From Terana coerulea (lineage: Eukaryota; Basidiomycota; Agaricomycetes; Polyporales; Phanerochaetaceae): a DNA stretch of 64,000 nt. Position 1 is the first letter of the stretch, and the number at the start of each line of letters is the position of its first letter. The notes beneath the pieces were generated by a model. The model searched no databases and was not told where the DNA came from. It worked only from the letters and a program-made list of their open reading frames with translations. Location: contig JAKOGH010000806.1 in NCBI GenBank assembly GCA_024811115.1, positions 177,564 to 241,563 of the forward strand, in the 5' to 3' direction. Position numbers and translations under genes: made by a program. Shown here one piece after another: positions 8,979-20,365 of the stretch.

Positions 8979-11076
8979 TTATGTTGTCAGCTTGCGCATG
9001 AACTCCGATTTCTCCACCTCACGGGCCACGTCGTCCAGCGGGGGGAGCGTCTGCACCAAGTTCGGTGTGCTCGCGCCTCCATGCACTGCGTACACTGCGC
9101 CGTCTACACCACGCCCTTCAGCCTCCTTCCGCAGGCCCCGCTTTCTTAACCCGCGCGGCCTGCACGCGCTTCAGCAGCCGCGCGCCGCCCGCGTAGAAGA
9201 AGACGAGGGCGCCGAAGACCATGGCGAGGCCGTACCACGCGAGGCGGCGCCAGCCGAGGAGCGAGTCGCGCCACGTGAGCAGCATGAACGGCGCGGCGAG
9301 GAAGTTGAGGACGAGGATGCACGCGAGCGTGCCGACGGCGTCGTACGCCCGCTTGAGCGGGGTCTGCGGCGGCGCGGGCCCGCCGCGGACCTCGACGTAT
9401 GCCGCGGGCAGGACGAGCGGGCGCACGTGGCTCCGGACGAGCCGCCCCGCGGTCTGCACGAAGCCGCCGAAGAGGAAGGTGAGGTAGTACCCGCCCGCGA
9501 TCCCGTGCTGTCGCCGCCGCCGTCAGTGCGCGTGGAGATAGGTCAATATGAACGGCCGTCAACTGACCCAGAAGGCGCTCGTGGCAAAGGTGATCATGCT
9601 GCTCCTGAAGCCGGGCTTCTCGCCCTTGGGGGTCACCCGCTTGTAGACGCACTCGCGCAGCCAGACGTTGGTCTTCATGTTCCAGGAGTCGAGGAGGACC
9701 TTCATGTTTGGTGCGAACTCGATGGTCCAGACCTTCACATTCGCCGCACCTTCCCAGCGAGTTCCACCGTTAGGTTTGAACCCTGAGAACCCGAGGCCTG
9801 TGAGGATAGATGCACCCTTTACGGGAGAACGTCAGCGGGCGTGGGTCGCTACAGTCCTTCGTGACCATACCTCCGTGAGTGTCCAGATGGCATAATACTT
9901 TGTGCGCTCGAAGAAGCCACATAATTGGTAGATGGCAATCCTGAAGCAAAGATTCCGTCAAGATCCCGGAGATGAAGACAAATTACCACACACCGATATA
10001 GCAGGCTTTTCTGTGCGAACCAGTCCTGGAGCGCGACGCTGAAATTGTACTGACCGCCAAGCACGACGAAGAGGCCCAGATAGATGAGCCCCATGACCAT
10101 CTTTCGATAAGCCACGCGTTTCCGGCCGCGAGGGACCAATCGGCCGGGTACTGTGGCAGATTTACGCTTCTCCTCATCTTGCTTGTCAACTTTGTATGCT
10201 GAGCCGTCAATTAGGTTCATGTAGTCCGCAAACTCGAGGTACGGGCCGACGAGGATGCCCGGGAAGTAAAACCTTGCGGGGAGAAGAGTTGAACACCGTT
10301 GAATGCAGGTAGTAAGGGCATCTTACGCATATCCGAGGAACGTGAGGACGCTCGGGAATTGAGCGACTCTCTTCTCCTTCTGCCATTTGTCCAGGTCCTA
10401 TATATTTGGCGTGACATTAATGCTGATGCTCCACGGGATGTCCGCCACGTATATGGGTGTTTTCTCACCTCGACAGGCCGTCGGCCATCATACACATTCC
10501 ACGCGAACGTCGTCAGCTTCATGACCAGCACCATCTGTGGCCCGGTGATCTCAAACGTCTCGTAACTGAGGTTAAAGAGCGCACGGATGACATGGCTACA
10601 GGGTGGAGTCAGTCCGCGGTCCGGGAAGAGGGAGATGACTACGCACTTGACCGTTAGATGGCCCATAGCAAACCTGGACGCGGGACGGGGCCATCAATTT
10701 CACACCCATTCATAGACACATGTGGACTCACGCGAACACGACCCATGGCATGTTGTCGCTCTTGACATTCTTCGCGATGTAGTACGTCCCGAGGACGTCC
10801 AGCAGTAGTTGCAGAAACCCCGACCACAGGTTCAACACGGGTATGAAATAGACCAGCGTGACAAAGACGTTGAACAGATGCTTGAAGTTCGGGCTTGTCG
10901 TTAGGCATCCGGATGAACACGCTGCCTAGAGGGTATGAGACCAGAAGACAAGTAATGAGCTGTAAGGACGGTTAATTCAAACTCAGAATGCCAGGGTCCG
11001 AGTGGGTGCATGCATACCTTGATTTGATCCAGCGAAGCACCCGTGGCTTGCGCCAGCGGAACAAATAGAGCGTCCA
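8979..11076 (-). CDS. ALE1: Lysophospholipid acyltransferase, MBOAT family (Ale1-like)
   Basis: The family acylates lysophospholipids, mainly lysophosphatidylcholine and lysophosphatidylethanolamine, in the ER membrane. The ATG is at 11076 (MDALFVPLAQATGASLDQIK), followed by about nine short exons. Diagnostic stretches are NHVIRALFNLSYETFEITGP, FPGILVGPYLEFADYMNLI, then SWNMKTNVWLRECVYKRV, which carries the conserved Asn region of MBOAT enzymes. Hydrophobic segments recur throughout. Two single-base frame changes are needed: near 10885 (PEL to KHLFNVF) and near 9124. Without the second the frame stops at 9118. With it the protein continues as GVDGAVYAVHGGASTPNLVQ to a natural end, EFMRKLTT, at 8979. 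Both look like sequence errors rather than decay. Its 3' end lies about 340 bp from the tRNA. Confidence 0.85.
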
Positions 11077-12080
11077 TAGTGTGTGCGAGTTCCAGCGTGT
11101 ATCAGCACTTCCCCGCTGGCTCAGCCGATTTTTTTGGAAGTGAGCAGGAAACTCGTCGTGGCGAAGGCGTCCCAAGAAATGAAAAGAGCCGCTTCGCGGA
11201 ATAGCAGTGAGACCCGCCGCCGTCGAGCACGTCCGGGCAGATGGTGGTCCGAGTTCAAGGTGTGGGGTGGCGGACAGCTCAGACGTCGCTTGGGTGCCCC
11301 ACTGCGAAGTACAGCGGAACGCGCCAAGCTTGGGGAACTCACGTGAATCGCACGTGCGTCCTACCTCTGCCGCCCATTTTGCAGTGCGGCATCTGCCGTT
11401 GATCTGTGATTGAGCTTGAGCTTGATCAAGCGCACCGACACCCTGGCGCCCGTTGGCTTCAGCTGCGGCGTCGTTCTTGCAGATACCCAGCTGCCGCAGT
11501 TCTCGTCGGAGCCTAGGAGCATGGCTTTCGTGCAGAACCGCTCTATCACCAAATACTCTGATGCTTGCGTACCGATACTACCGGGTCTTCCAGCGATTCT
11601 CCCGTGGATGAACCCCACACTGAATACTGGGAATCTCTACCGCTTCCCTTCCTACAATCTGCCAGTATTCGACTTCAGCTTCCGTAGTGAACCATGCAAC
11701 GCCCAGCTTAGAATGGCCTAACCGCTCCGGGACTATGTCCGTCTGACGAAACAGAACGCGCACTCCGAGATCATCGACTGGAACAGAGTCTTCAAGGTTT
11801 CGAGGTATCCTTCCTTCCTAGGTTTAGCGGCGGCGGTACTAGGCTACAGTGCCGTGACTTGCAGCAACCGTGCTGGCCGAGTCATTTTCTCTGATAGCGG
11901 CCGCGAGGTACAGTGCGGTACCTGGTAAGTTGTATTCTTCATAACTACAGAGCCGGTCGAGCTCACGTGTATCATCAGGTCTTAGCGGCGGTGGCACGTA
12001 GCAGCGTTGGCTCAGTGATTAACTAGTCGCGTACTAGTTATCATAGTCACCGCCGTAACTGCCGTAACCGGCGAGTAACT

Positions 12081-12223
12081 GTAACTGGCGGTTCCATGGG
12101 TCGAGGTCAGTGACTGCCAGCCCAGCACGTGACAGGAAAGTTCCGAATTTTCATTTTTGGACGAGTCGTTGATGCTGGCGTGTCATTGGCTGATGATCTG
12201 GGACCCAGGGAACCGCCAGTTAC
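12081..12223. repeat. Inverted repeat, 22-bp arms, about 99-bp loop
   Basis: The left arm, starting GTAACTGGCGGTTCCATGGG (12081-12102), and the right arm (12202-12223) are reverse complements with one mismatch. The flanks on both sides are enriched in GTAACT/AGTTAC words. It may be a small foldback MITE; no clear target duplication is seen. Confidence 0.6.
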
Positions 12224-13063
12224 TAACTGATGCTAAGTTGTGCGTGATGTGACTGAGTTCACGACAGTTACCGAATAACTGAATGACCTGGTCACTAACT
12301 GGCCAACACTGGCACGTAGTGCCCGAAAGTCCAGGCTTACTTCATCAATACCTCTCTGAAAGCGTGTTCGGAATGTATTTGTGCAAGGCATCTTGGTCAT
12401 CAATGCAACGACTCGCACCTCAGAAGCTTCGTCCTCAACATTCGATGCTCAGCACAGAATGCAACGGACACGAAAAGCACTTGTTGCATTCTCCCGGTGC
12501 CGCACAACGATGCTCTTTGACATGGCATGTACGACAAAAATACATCCAATCGGGTGAGTCTCTACACCTCTTCTACCGACGTCCACCAAATCCACCACTA
12601 CTCAGCCCGAGAAGTCCTCCTTCGACGCCGTTGCATCCATTGTTCACATGACAAGAACGGCCATATCTGCACGACGCCGCTGCACACCTGGTCACAGCGC
12701 CTTCACTCTCCGACCTTCCCAGCGGGCTCCACCACAGCGGCGGATCGCCACGCCCGTCATCCGGGATCCCGCCGTCCATTGTGGCGTCGCAAGCGGGCGC
12801 TCATGCGCTCAGCTGCCGAACTAAGTCGACGTCGGCCGGGCGCGCAGGGGCCAGGCGACCCTGCAAGCTGACCTTGAATCCGCATTCCCGCTGTCGGATG
12901 CACACCATCGCGCCCTGCGTTAGTCTTCGGCTATAGCTGGTAAGTCTCCGGCTCTCGGCGCCCCTCGTCCCCTGCGGCGCTGGATATCGTGTGGAACGCA
13001 TCGGCGAGCAGGCGTACATATCGCTTTGACATCTGCACGAGTTCCGCCCTCGTTTTCTTGCAT

Positions 13064-13101
13064 GCCCTCTATCAGTATCATTTATCTAGACGATAGAGGG
13101 C
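13064..13101. repeat. Short hairpin, 10-bp stem
   Basis: GCCCTCTATC at 13064-13073 is the exact reverse complement of 13092-13101, with an 18-nt AT-rich loop. It is not followed by a T-run and no neighbouring gene suggests a role. Confidence 0.5.
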
Positions 13102-13840
13102 AGGCGCGAAAGATGAACGGCCTGATATCTCAAGTGCCTGTTCTTCTATGCGTCGGCCGCGTCTGATGTGGATGGCCAAAGCAAACGCTGTTACTATTCC
13201 GTATATTCCTAAAGGAGTTCGCATTTTCGGAGACCGCCTGAAGACCGCCTGCGACAGGCGGCCGTTCCTCTCCAGACGTCGTGCCTGTCAGGTCCCGAGC
13301 AGAGCAGCCACCCGACGTATTCCGCCTCCAAACCATGTCCAGCACCTGCCCCGCTGTCCACGGCATCGCGGCCGAGGGGAGACAGCGCATTGCCGTTCAC
13401 ACCGATTCGGGCCAGATGGTGGCAGAGATCGCACGCCGTCGGTGTTGCATCTCCAGCGGGACGTCTCGCAGCGAAGATGGCCATGGGCTGCCTCTCTCTT
13501 GTTGCTATCTTACGTCTGCACGTCGCCGGAGAACGCCTGTTTGACATGGTACTGTAATACGATCTGTTGCAAGTACTTGAGGGGTGTGAGCATAGTTGCC
13601 GGGTTCTCCACGGCTTGCAACACGTATAGAAAAAGAATACGTCACCGCGATCTGCGCCTACAGCTGGGCGGCAGGAACGTAAGAAGGCGTCAATATACTG
13701 ACAACGGTCTGGGTGGTTCATCGTGTGTTCGTATCGAAAATTATAGCATAGTAATGTGCTAGATAACGCCTATATGATGGTATAAGTGACAGATGCATGG
13801 GTATAAACTAGTGTTACAAGTCCGCATAGATACTATATCG

Positions 13841-15202
13841 CTACATAATCCCAAAGCGATCAGTACTCCCGCGCGTGATACGCGGGGCTGCCCGCAGGGC
13901 TCGGGTACCCCAGTCGTACCGCACCCGCCGCAGGACGCACATCTCGACGGTGACGCCGGGCCCGAACGCGGTCGCGACGACGTGGTCGCGGCCGTCGCCC
14001 ATGCGGCGCAGCGTGTTGAGCACGCTGAAGACCGTCGCGCCGGACGTGTTCCCGTGGTGCTTGTACACGTCGTAGCTCGCGCGGAGGTGGTCCGGCGCGA
14101 GCCCGAGCAGCTTCTGCACGCCCGAGATCACCTTCGCGCCGCCGGGGTGCAGCGCCCAGTCGAAGTCCTGCGAGCACGGCGGGTGCGGCAGGCGCGCGAG
14201 CGACGGGATGCGCGGCAGCAGCGAGTTGAAGAGCGGCGGGACGGAGGTGCAGGACAGGGCAGGCACGCGCGGCGTCAGGTTCACTTTCCATCCTGCGGCA
14301 AGCGACGTCAGCAGTGATCGCAGTTTGGCGAGCACTGATGAAACTCACCGTTCGGGTGGACGTCGAACGTGATGTCTTTCTCTGTTTCGGGCAGCGTCCG
14401 GTTGTCCCACGCGAGCAGGTCGTACACGGGCCGCTCGCCGCGCGTGTCGCCGACGCCGTTGCTCACGACGAGCGCCGCGGCGCCGTCGCTGAAGTGTGTC
14501 ACACCGATGCGCAGCTCCTGGTTCTCCGAGAGCGACGCGAGCTCCGAGCGCGCGAGCGTGCTCGCGATCTCCGCCGCGACGACGAGGATGCGCGCGGGCT
14601 TCTGCAGGAACGCGGCGAGCAGCGCGAGGTTCGCGGCGGTGCGCAGCGCAGCGAGGCCGCCCGCGCAGCCGACGCCGTGCAGCAGCGTGCGCTCGACGGT
14701 GCCGACGATGCCGAGCTCGCGTGCGACGTGGTAGTCGTAGCCCGGGTTGGCCGAGTGCGTGCACGTCGTCGCGACGAGGTGCGTGAGCTCGGAGACGTCG
14801 CGGCCCCACTCCTCGAGCGCCTTGCGCGACGCGTCGACCGCGAGCTTGACGCCCTCGACGAGGAAGAAGTCGGAGAGCTCGTCGATCGTCGGCGGCGCGG
14901 GCTTGTTGAGCAGCGGGTGGTCGAGGGTGCAGGCCACCGAGCGCACGTCGATGCCCGTGTTCTCGTTGATCGCGAGGATCTTCTGCAGCCTAGCGCAGCA
15001 AACTGATCAGCCGTGGATGCGGGGAGAAGGACAGGTAGACTCACGCTGGGGACTTTTTGTGGTGGCGGAGCGCGAGGCGCTTGAGGTCGGACGGCTTGCA
15101 GGCGTAGGGCGGGTACTGCACGCCGAGGCCGACGATGGCGAGGTGCGACTCGGGGAAGGGCTGCAGGTCCCTGTCAAACGTGCTCAGGCGGGCGGGCGAC
15201 AT
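13841..15202 (-). CDS. Type III polyketide synthase (chalcone/stilbene synthase superfamily)
   Basis: These homodimeric enzymes extend acyl-CoA starters with malonyl-CoA to make pyrones, resorcinols or alkylresorcylic acids. Three exons (15202-15045, 14989-14349, 14292-13841) join in frame to 416 residues, a usual length. The catalytic triad is intact: Cys161 in HGVGCAGGLAALRTA, His315 in DFDWALHPGGAKVI and Asn348 in HHGNTSG. The C-terminal GFGPG-type loop is present as TAFGPGVTVE. The start codon is the first ATG after a TATA box. A close paralogue lies at 19.0-20.4 kb facing away. No tailoring enzymes flank it, so the product cannot be named. Fungal members make mainly alkylpyrones and alkylresorcinols; that is family knowledge, not seen here. 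Confidence 0.94.
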
Positions 15203-15270
15203 TTCGGTGTGCTGTGGCGGCCTTGGGAGGATCGAGAACCGGGGTGTGCAGAACGCAGGCCGATTGGCCA

Positions 15271-15276
15271 TTTATA
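15271..15276 (-). promoter_or_regulatory. TATA box of the first type III PKS
   Basis: TATAAA on the minus strand lies about 70 bp upstream of the ATG at 15202. A CCAAT word (minus strand, near 15266-15262) lies between it and the gene. The paralogue has its TATA box at nearly the same distance from the ATG. Confidence 0.5.
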
Positions 15277-18200
15277 CTGTATGCAAGCATCCAGGTTCCA
15301 AGACCTATGACGCCTTCGCGCGAAGAGCAGCGGGGTTGACGTCGTTCTGCGCAGATATGAAACCGTAAAGGCATAAGTGCCATGTTGTGAGAACGATCAG
15401 AGCCCGCTCGCATACCTGCTCAACTCGTCCATCCCTGACAGCCGGGCGCGTACGCAGGTTTGCAAACCGATAGGAACGGTTCCGACGGGCCATGATGGCG
15501 AGTTTGCAGGGAAGCGCGCGGTAATAAGATGCGTCTGTCCACGACGGGAATCCCGGTGGCGGCGCTGCGTCTGTCGCTAGAAGTTTTGGCCAACGAATGT
15601 CCTCGCGCGAGGCATGCGAACGACCTGGGAGCGGGTCAGACGGCACACCAGCTTCTGCCAGCGGCACGCCGTAAGAGAGCTTCGAAGATCTGTGCGCATG
15701 TCCACTTCGCAGAGATCAGGCGCGAGTGCCTGACCACAGCATAACTCTCGCCGCCTCGTCGAAGCTCTGCAGAGAATAGGCAGGCAAGACGTAAGTGGTC
15801 ACGCCAGCCGAAGGCACTCCGCTCGGGCAGGACAGAACGAAGAAGCGAGGATGGCCAGACGCCGGGTCGAGCGCATAGAGAGGAGATCCAGAGCGCGATC
15901 GGTCCATACAAGGCGAACAAGCGCAACCAGCGGACGTCCTGAACGGACACCACGCAAGTCTCCGTTCCCGGCGGCTCGGTGACGCCAGTGATGGCTGATC
16001 CGTAGCGACGCCGCGAGGCCAGGGCGCGCGCGCACGCAGCAAACCCGTACTGAAAACTCCGTCGACTGTGCCTTGGTTCCGCTGGGCGGACTGGCGAGGC
16101 AATGCAACCGCTGTCGCGCATAGGACAAGGCACCCGCGCTCTGCCAAGGACCTCGTGCCAGACCGCCAGACGAATCCGTGTGCATGCCTACAATAGCTGC
16201 TGCAAAGCCTCCGAAATCACAACCGGGGAACTCAAAGTCATGCCTTTGCAAACATACCCCGTTTCTGCAGCCCTCCTTTTCCTGTTTTCCATGCATCTGA
16301 ACGGGGTGGCAGATAGGTACCGTGACGGCTTGGTGCTAGAAGCGGGCATGCCGTCCAAAACCGCACCCGGACCTGGACCGAAGCACCAGCGGCGTGCACG
16401 ACTCAGATGGCCGCACATGAGAGTTGTGCGCACTCCAAGGTACGAACGGGCGAAGATTCAGCAGCGGCCGCCTCGCGTCGCTGACCTGGGGTGCCGCTGC
16501 GTACGTAGCAGGCCTGATGGAAACAGATCCGGTGAGAAGTCGGGGGTCCTCGATAGTGGGTGGCCCGATACCAGCCATGCCTGGGAAGCAGGCAGTGATA
16601 GGTCCGTCGAAGGCAGGCCACGCGTAGGACTTGGAAGTGGGGCGTCGGTGCCGCAGGTGCGGCGGCTGCGGTCGCGCTATTCACGATAGGTGCCCGCGTT
16701 CTTGCGCAACCTGGCGACAGGATAGAAGGCCGCTCACGAATGTTGGCAGGTCGGTGCCGTCCGCTGCGAGGCCAAAGGGTCCGGTCAGCTGTTTGCGACT
16801 GTCAAGGAGTGGAGCCGAACCTTGCAATAGGGCTCTGCTCTCTGCTACGGCCATTCAGTGGACGATCTTCCGTGGTGTCCGAATTCTGCCTGTTTGCGTA
16901 ACCCATTCCCTGTGCGTGATATGTCTGGGTGCGTATTCAGGGAGTTTCAGGCTTGGCCGCCACGTTCTAGCACTTCTTTGACAGATGAAGACAGCGTGGG
17001 CATGATGCTCCGTTGACAATATCTGCTGGCCAACGATGACGAATGCGCGGCAAGCTGGACTCAGCGACGAGCTGCAGCTGTCGGCCGCGGGTGTTGGACG
17101 AGTGTTGCGGGCTGTAGGCGCAGTAAGATGATGAGCTTAGTTGACACCAGGCGTTGTGGAGGCGAAGAGAGGCTAAGGCAAGCCTATAGTCAATCGAGAC
17201 GGTTTCGATCTGAGCCTCCGAGCCTGTGCACCACTCGATCATACGCAACATCTGAGAACAGTTTCCGACAAACGGGGCCTTTCCTGTTTAGGCAGGTTTT
17301 AATAGATATCTTATCTTATCATCCTGATTAGACGCTCATAAAGCGTTCTTCCCAATGCGGCGCGGGGGAACCTTGTTCGACACGGCGATTACACCCGCCA
17401 GGTCGAGGCAGATGTTCCCACTCAGCGGGGATGACTCGCTATTCTCCTGAACTCTCGCGTACCTCCTGAGCTCTGACCTCATGTACTTGTCACGTACACT
17501 TCATGTCAGATGGACCTGGCCCTGACTGCTCGTGGTTGATTGACCACAGCCTCAACAGCAACAAAAAGGCTTGTCTGACAGCCCGGCCCTGATGTTCTGG
17601 TAGGAGGTGAGCCTGTACATGACGATGGTTCCTGGGTATATGTCTTATGAAACAGGTCCTGCCCAGCTGAACGCGCCTCGGCCTGTGCGCATCTGCTCTG
17701 ACGTTGTCAGCACAAGTGGAGCTCTGCTGGCCGGGAGTTGTGCTCGAACGTCGAGACATTGAAGACCCAGGGCGAGAATCACCGACGCGACCCACCTCGA
17801 GCGCGCAGCAAAATCCGTGATTTCCGTGCTGGTTCCATTCCATGTTGATGGCGCAGTCGACCCTTTGCGTGCTGGTTCACCGGTTGATAAATGCGTTTGG
17901 TGAGCACCCCGCAGGATTTACGTTGACGATTTGCGAGCTGAGCTCGGGCGCATGCATTATCTGTAGCATCTAAGTTAGCTCGCGGTGGCGCACCTTCGAA
18001 TCCACCGCCTCCCATTCGCCATCGTGGAATATTCCGACACAATATTCTCCGGATTGATTCTATTAACGATGACGAAGCTGGTACCGTCAGGTATGTCAGC
18101 GCTGGGTTGCTTCTGCCGCGGTCTGCTGTACCTATCTGCTTACCCTGACATAAGTTGCTCCACATATCGCCGTCGCGGAAGTGACACAGGCGCGCCTCAA

Positions 18201-18917
18201 CAGATTATCACGTTGTTGTCGCAGCACGAACATCCGCGCTATCTGGCCCATTCGGTAGCTACTGGGGTTCTACTGGAGTCCGACTCTCACAGCTGTCAAC
18301 GGAGGCGCGATGCCACCGGATTGGACGACGCATGGCAGCGAATGGGGCTCGGACGAGCGGCGACTAGTGCAAGTCGAGCGACCAGCGCGCCGTGAGCGGT
18401 AGCGCGGACGGCCCAAGTGGGCGACGGCTGGCTTTGTCCTACGCTTCGGCGAGCGGCCGGGCTGCGATCCGCGAAGGGGCCGAGCGCGTCTGCGGATAAT
18501 TGGCGTTCGAGTCTTATCTTGCCTGCTGGAGCGCCATCGCCAAACGCAAATGCTGCATTCACTGTTCATTTTCATTTGTCTGTGCGAAATGAAGTCGAGC
18601 GTTCAGCCCAGGCCCGCCCTGCTCGCACGTACTCACGGAAGTCGCGGCGGTCGAACCCCCGATGTGGACCATTTACCCCGACATCGCGCGCACCCGAACA
18701 CAACGCGCTCTTTCCGTGAATCTGGTCGCGGACTGGCCTCATTTCTTGAGGGCTGGAATAGAGACTTGTCCGCCTTAGCGGCAAACAGCGACGTCATTCG
18801 CCCTCTCCCATTCGGGGAGGTGCACAGCGATTGACAGGTCACAGGCGCGATGATGCATGGTCAAATAAGGCAAGTGCTCAGCTTGGGGATCTTGTATGGG
18901 GGCGTCCTGCTTATTCG
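15277..18917. other. Gene-free interval between the divergent PKS paralogues
   Basis: About 3.6 kb with no recognisable protein on either strand. Open frames up to 195 codons occur but read like shadow frames (arginine-rich or cysteine-rich, no domains). No transposon ends were found by eye. It contains the upstream regions of both synthases. Confidence 0.5.
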
Positions 18918-18925
18918 TATAAATA
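18918..18925 (+). promoter_or_regulatory. TATA box of the second type III PKS
   Basis: TATAAATA lies 76 bp upstream of the ATG at 19001 and is followed by a pyrimidine-rich leader (CCCTCCCATCTCTACTCTTT) typical of strongly transcribed fungal genes. Confidence 0.5.
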
Positions 18926-19000
18926 CCAGGTCCCCCAAGCTACTCGACGCCAGGCAGTGAGCTCATTCATCCCTCCCATCTCTACTCTTTCCAGCCTATC

Positions 19001-20365
19001 ATGTCTCCCGCAAAGATCGTCACCCAAGCTGAGGCGCCTTTCCCCGACCTCGACCTCCACATCATGGGCATTGGCTCACAGTACCCTCCCGACACATGCA
19101 ACGCCGCCCAATTCAAAGAATTTGTCCTCCGTCACTATCCTAGGACTCCTGCGTAAGTGTAACTTCACCAACACGCTAATCTATCCGCTACTTTTCTTCA
19201 TGCGTACTCATTCACTTTCTTCTACAGGCTTGAGAAGGTACTTGCTATCAACGAGATCACGGGCATCGAGACTCGCTCTATCGCATCTTCCATGGACCAC
19301 CCCATCATCAACGGCCCGCGAGCTCCCACCATTGATGAGCTTTCCGACTACTACCTCGACGTCGGCGTGAAGATGGCCGTCAGCGCGTCCCGCCAGGCCA
19401 TTGCGGAGTGGGGCGGCGACATCTCGCAAATCACGCACGTCGTTGCCACCACATGCACCAACTCCGGCCAACCCAGGCTACGACTACTACGTCGCCCGCG
19501 AGCTGGGTCTCAGCGGCTCGGTCGAGCGCACGCTGCTTGCCGGTGTCGGCTGCGCAGGCGGCCTGGCTGCCCTCCGCAACGCGGCCAACATCGCCGCGGG
19601 TGCGTCCTTCATGCAGAAGCCCGCCCGCATCCTCGTCGTCACCTGCGAGCTGTCCAGTCTGCTCGTCCGCTCCGAGCTGGACTCGCAGATGGAGGACCCG
19701 AACCTGCGCATCGGCGTCACCATCTTCAGCGACGGCTCGTCGGCGCTCGTCCTCAGCAACGGCATTGGCGAGGCTCCAGAATCCAAGCCCGTCTACGATC
19801 TCCTCGGCTGGGACCACCGCACGGTCCCGGAGACGGAGAAGGACATCGGCTTTGACGTTCACCCCAACGGTATGTGCACTTTGGCGCCCGCGATAGGCAC
19901 CGCGCTCATTGTTCCTTGTAGGCTGGAAGGTCATCCTCACCCCACGCGTGCCTGCCCTGGCGTCGACCGGCACCCCACCGCTGCTCGCCTCGCTCGTGCC
20001 CCGCATCCCAGCGCTGCTCACCAAGGGCGTGCCCGCGCCCGCGGACTTCGACTGGGCGCTCCACCCCGGCGGCGCGAAGGTGATCATGAGCTGTCAGAAG
20101 GTGCTGGGCCTCTCCCCGAACACCTGCGCGCCGAGCTACGACGTCTACAAGAACCACGGCAACTGCTCCGGGCGCGACGATCTTCAGCGTCATGAACCGC
20201 CTGCGCAAGCCCGACATGGGCCCCGGCCGCGACCACGTCGTGTCCGCCGCGTTCGGCCCAGGCGTCGGGATCGAGATGTGTGTGCTGCGGCGGGTGCGCG
20301 CCGCGCCGGTGCACGCGGACGTCGTCGCGGCGTCCGTGGGCTCGGCGAGCTCTGACTCGGAGTAG
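19001..20365 (+). CDS. Type III polyketide synthase paralogue with two frame breaks
   Basis: This paralogue shares the three-exon layout of the synthase at 13.8 kb, with introns at the same places (19153-19227 and 19870-19921). Start MSPAKIVTQAEAPFPDLDLH at 19001, stop TAG at 20363-20365. All three catalytic residues can be read: Cys in LAGVGCAGGLAALRN, His in FDWALHPGGAKVI and Asn in NHGNCSG. Two extra bases break the frame. One in CCGG at 19463-19467 separates TCTNS from NPGYDYYVARE. The other in GGG at 20170-20172, just after GNCSG, separates it from FSVMNRLRKPD. As written, translation would stop before the active-site cysteine. Both breaks sit in short repeated-base runs and the rest is intact, so sequence error is at least as likely as recent pseudogenisation. 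Confidence 0.85.

Larger units (their letters stand above)
11077..13840. other. Gene-poor interval with palindromes
   Basis: No conserved protein is recognised here on either strand. Open frames of 60-200 codons occur but start without ATG or have no domain-like composition. The interval holds two inverted repeats (12081-12223 and 13064-13101, listed separately). 13840 is the 3' end of the first polyketide synthase. Confidence 0.5.

Noticed and set aside
8947..9786. 279-codon plus-strand open frame rich in Ala, Arg and Glu
   Set aside because: It overlaps the Ale1-like exons on the other strand and reflects their high GC at third positions; no domain is visible.
11410..11721. 103-codon plus-strand open frame near the start of the Ale1-like gene
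   Set aside because: Begins at TTG without an ATG, no similarity recognised, and is in a region of equally long frames on both strands.
13064..13101. Hairpin considered as a transcription terminator
   Set aside because: Fungal genes do not use bacterial-type terminators and no T-run follows; kept only as an inverted repeat.
14314..15006. 230-codon plus-strand open frame
   Set aside because: Antisense shadow of the first type III PKS, with arginine-rich composition.
16102..16689. 195-codon open frame in the PKS spacer
   Set aside because: No recognisable domain, basic and cysteine-scattered composition, and a competing frame of similar length on the other strand.
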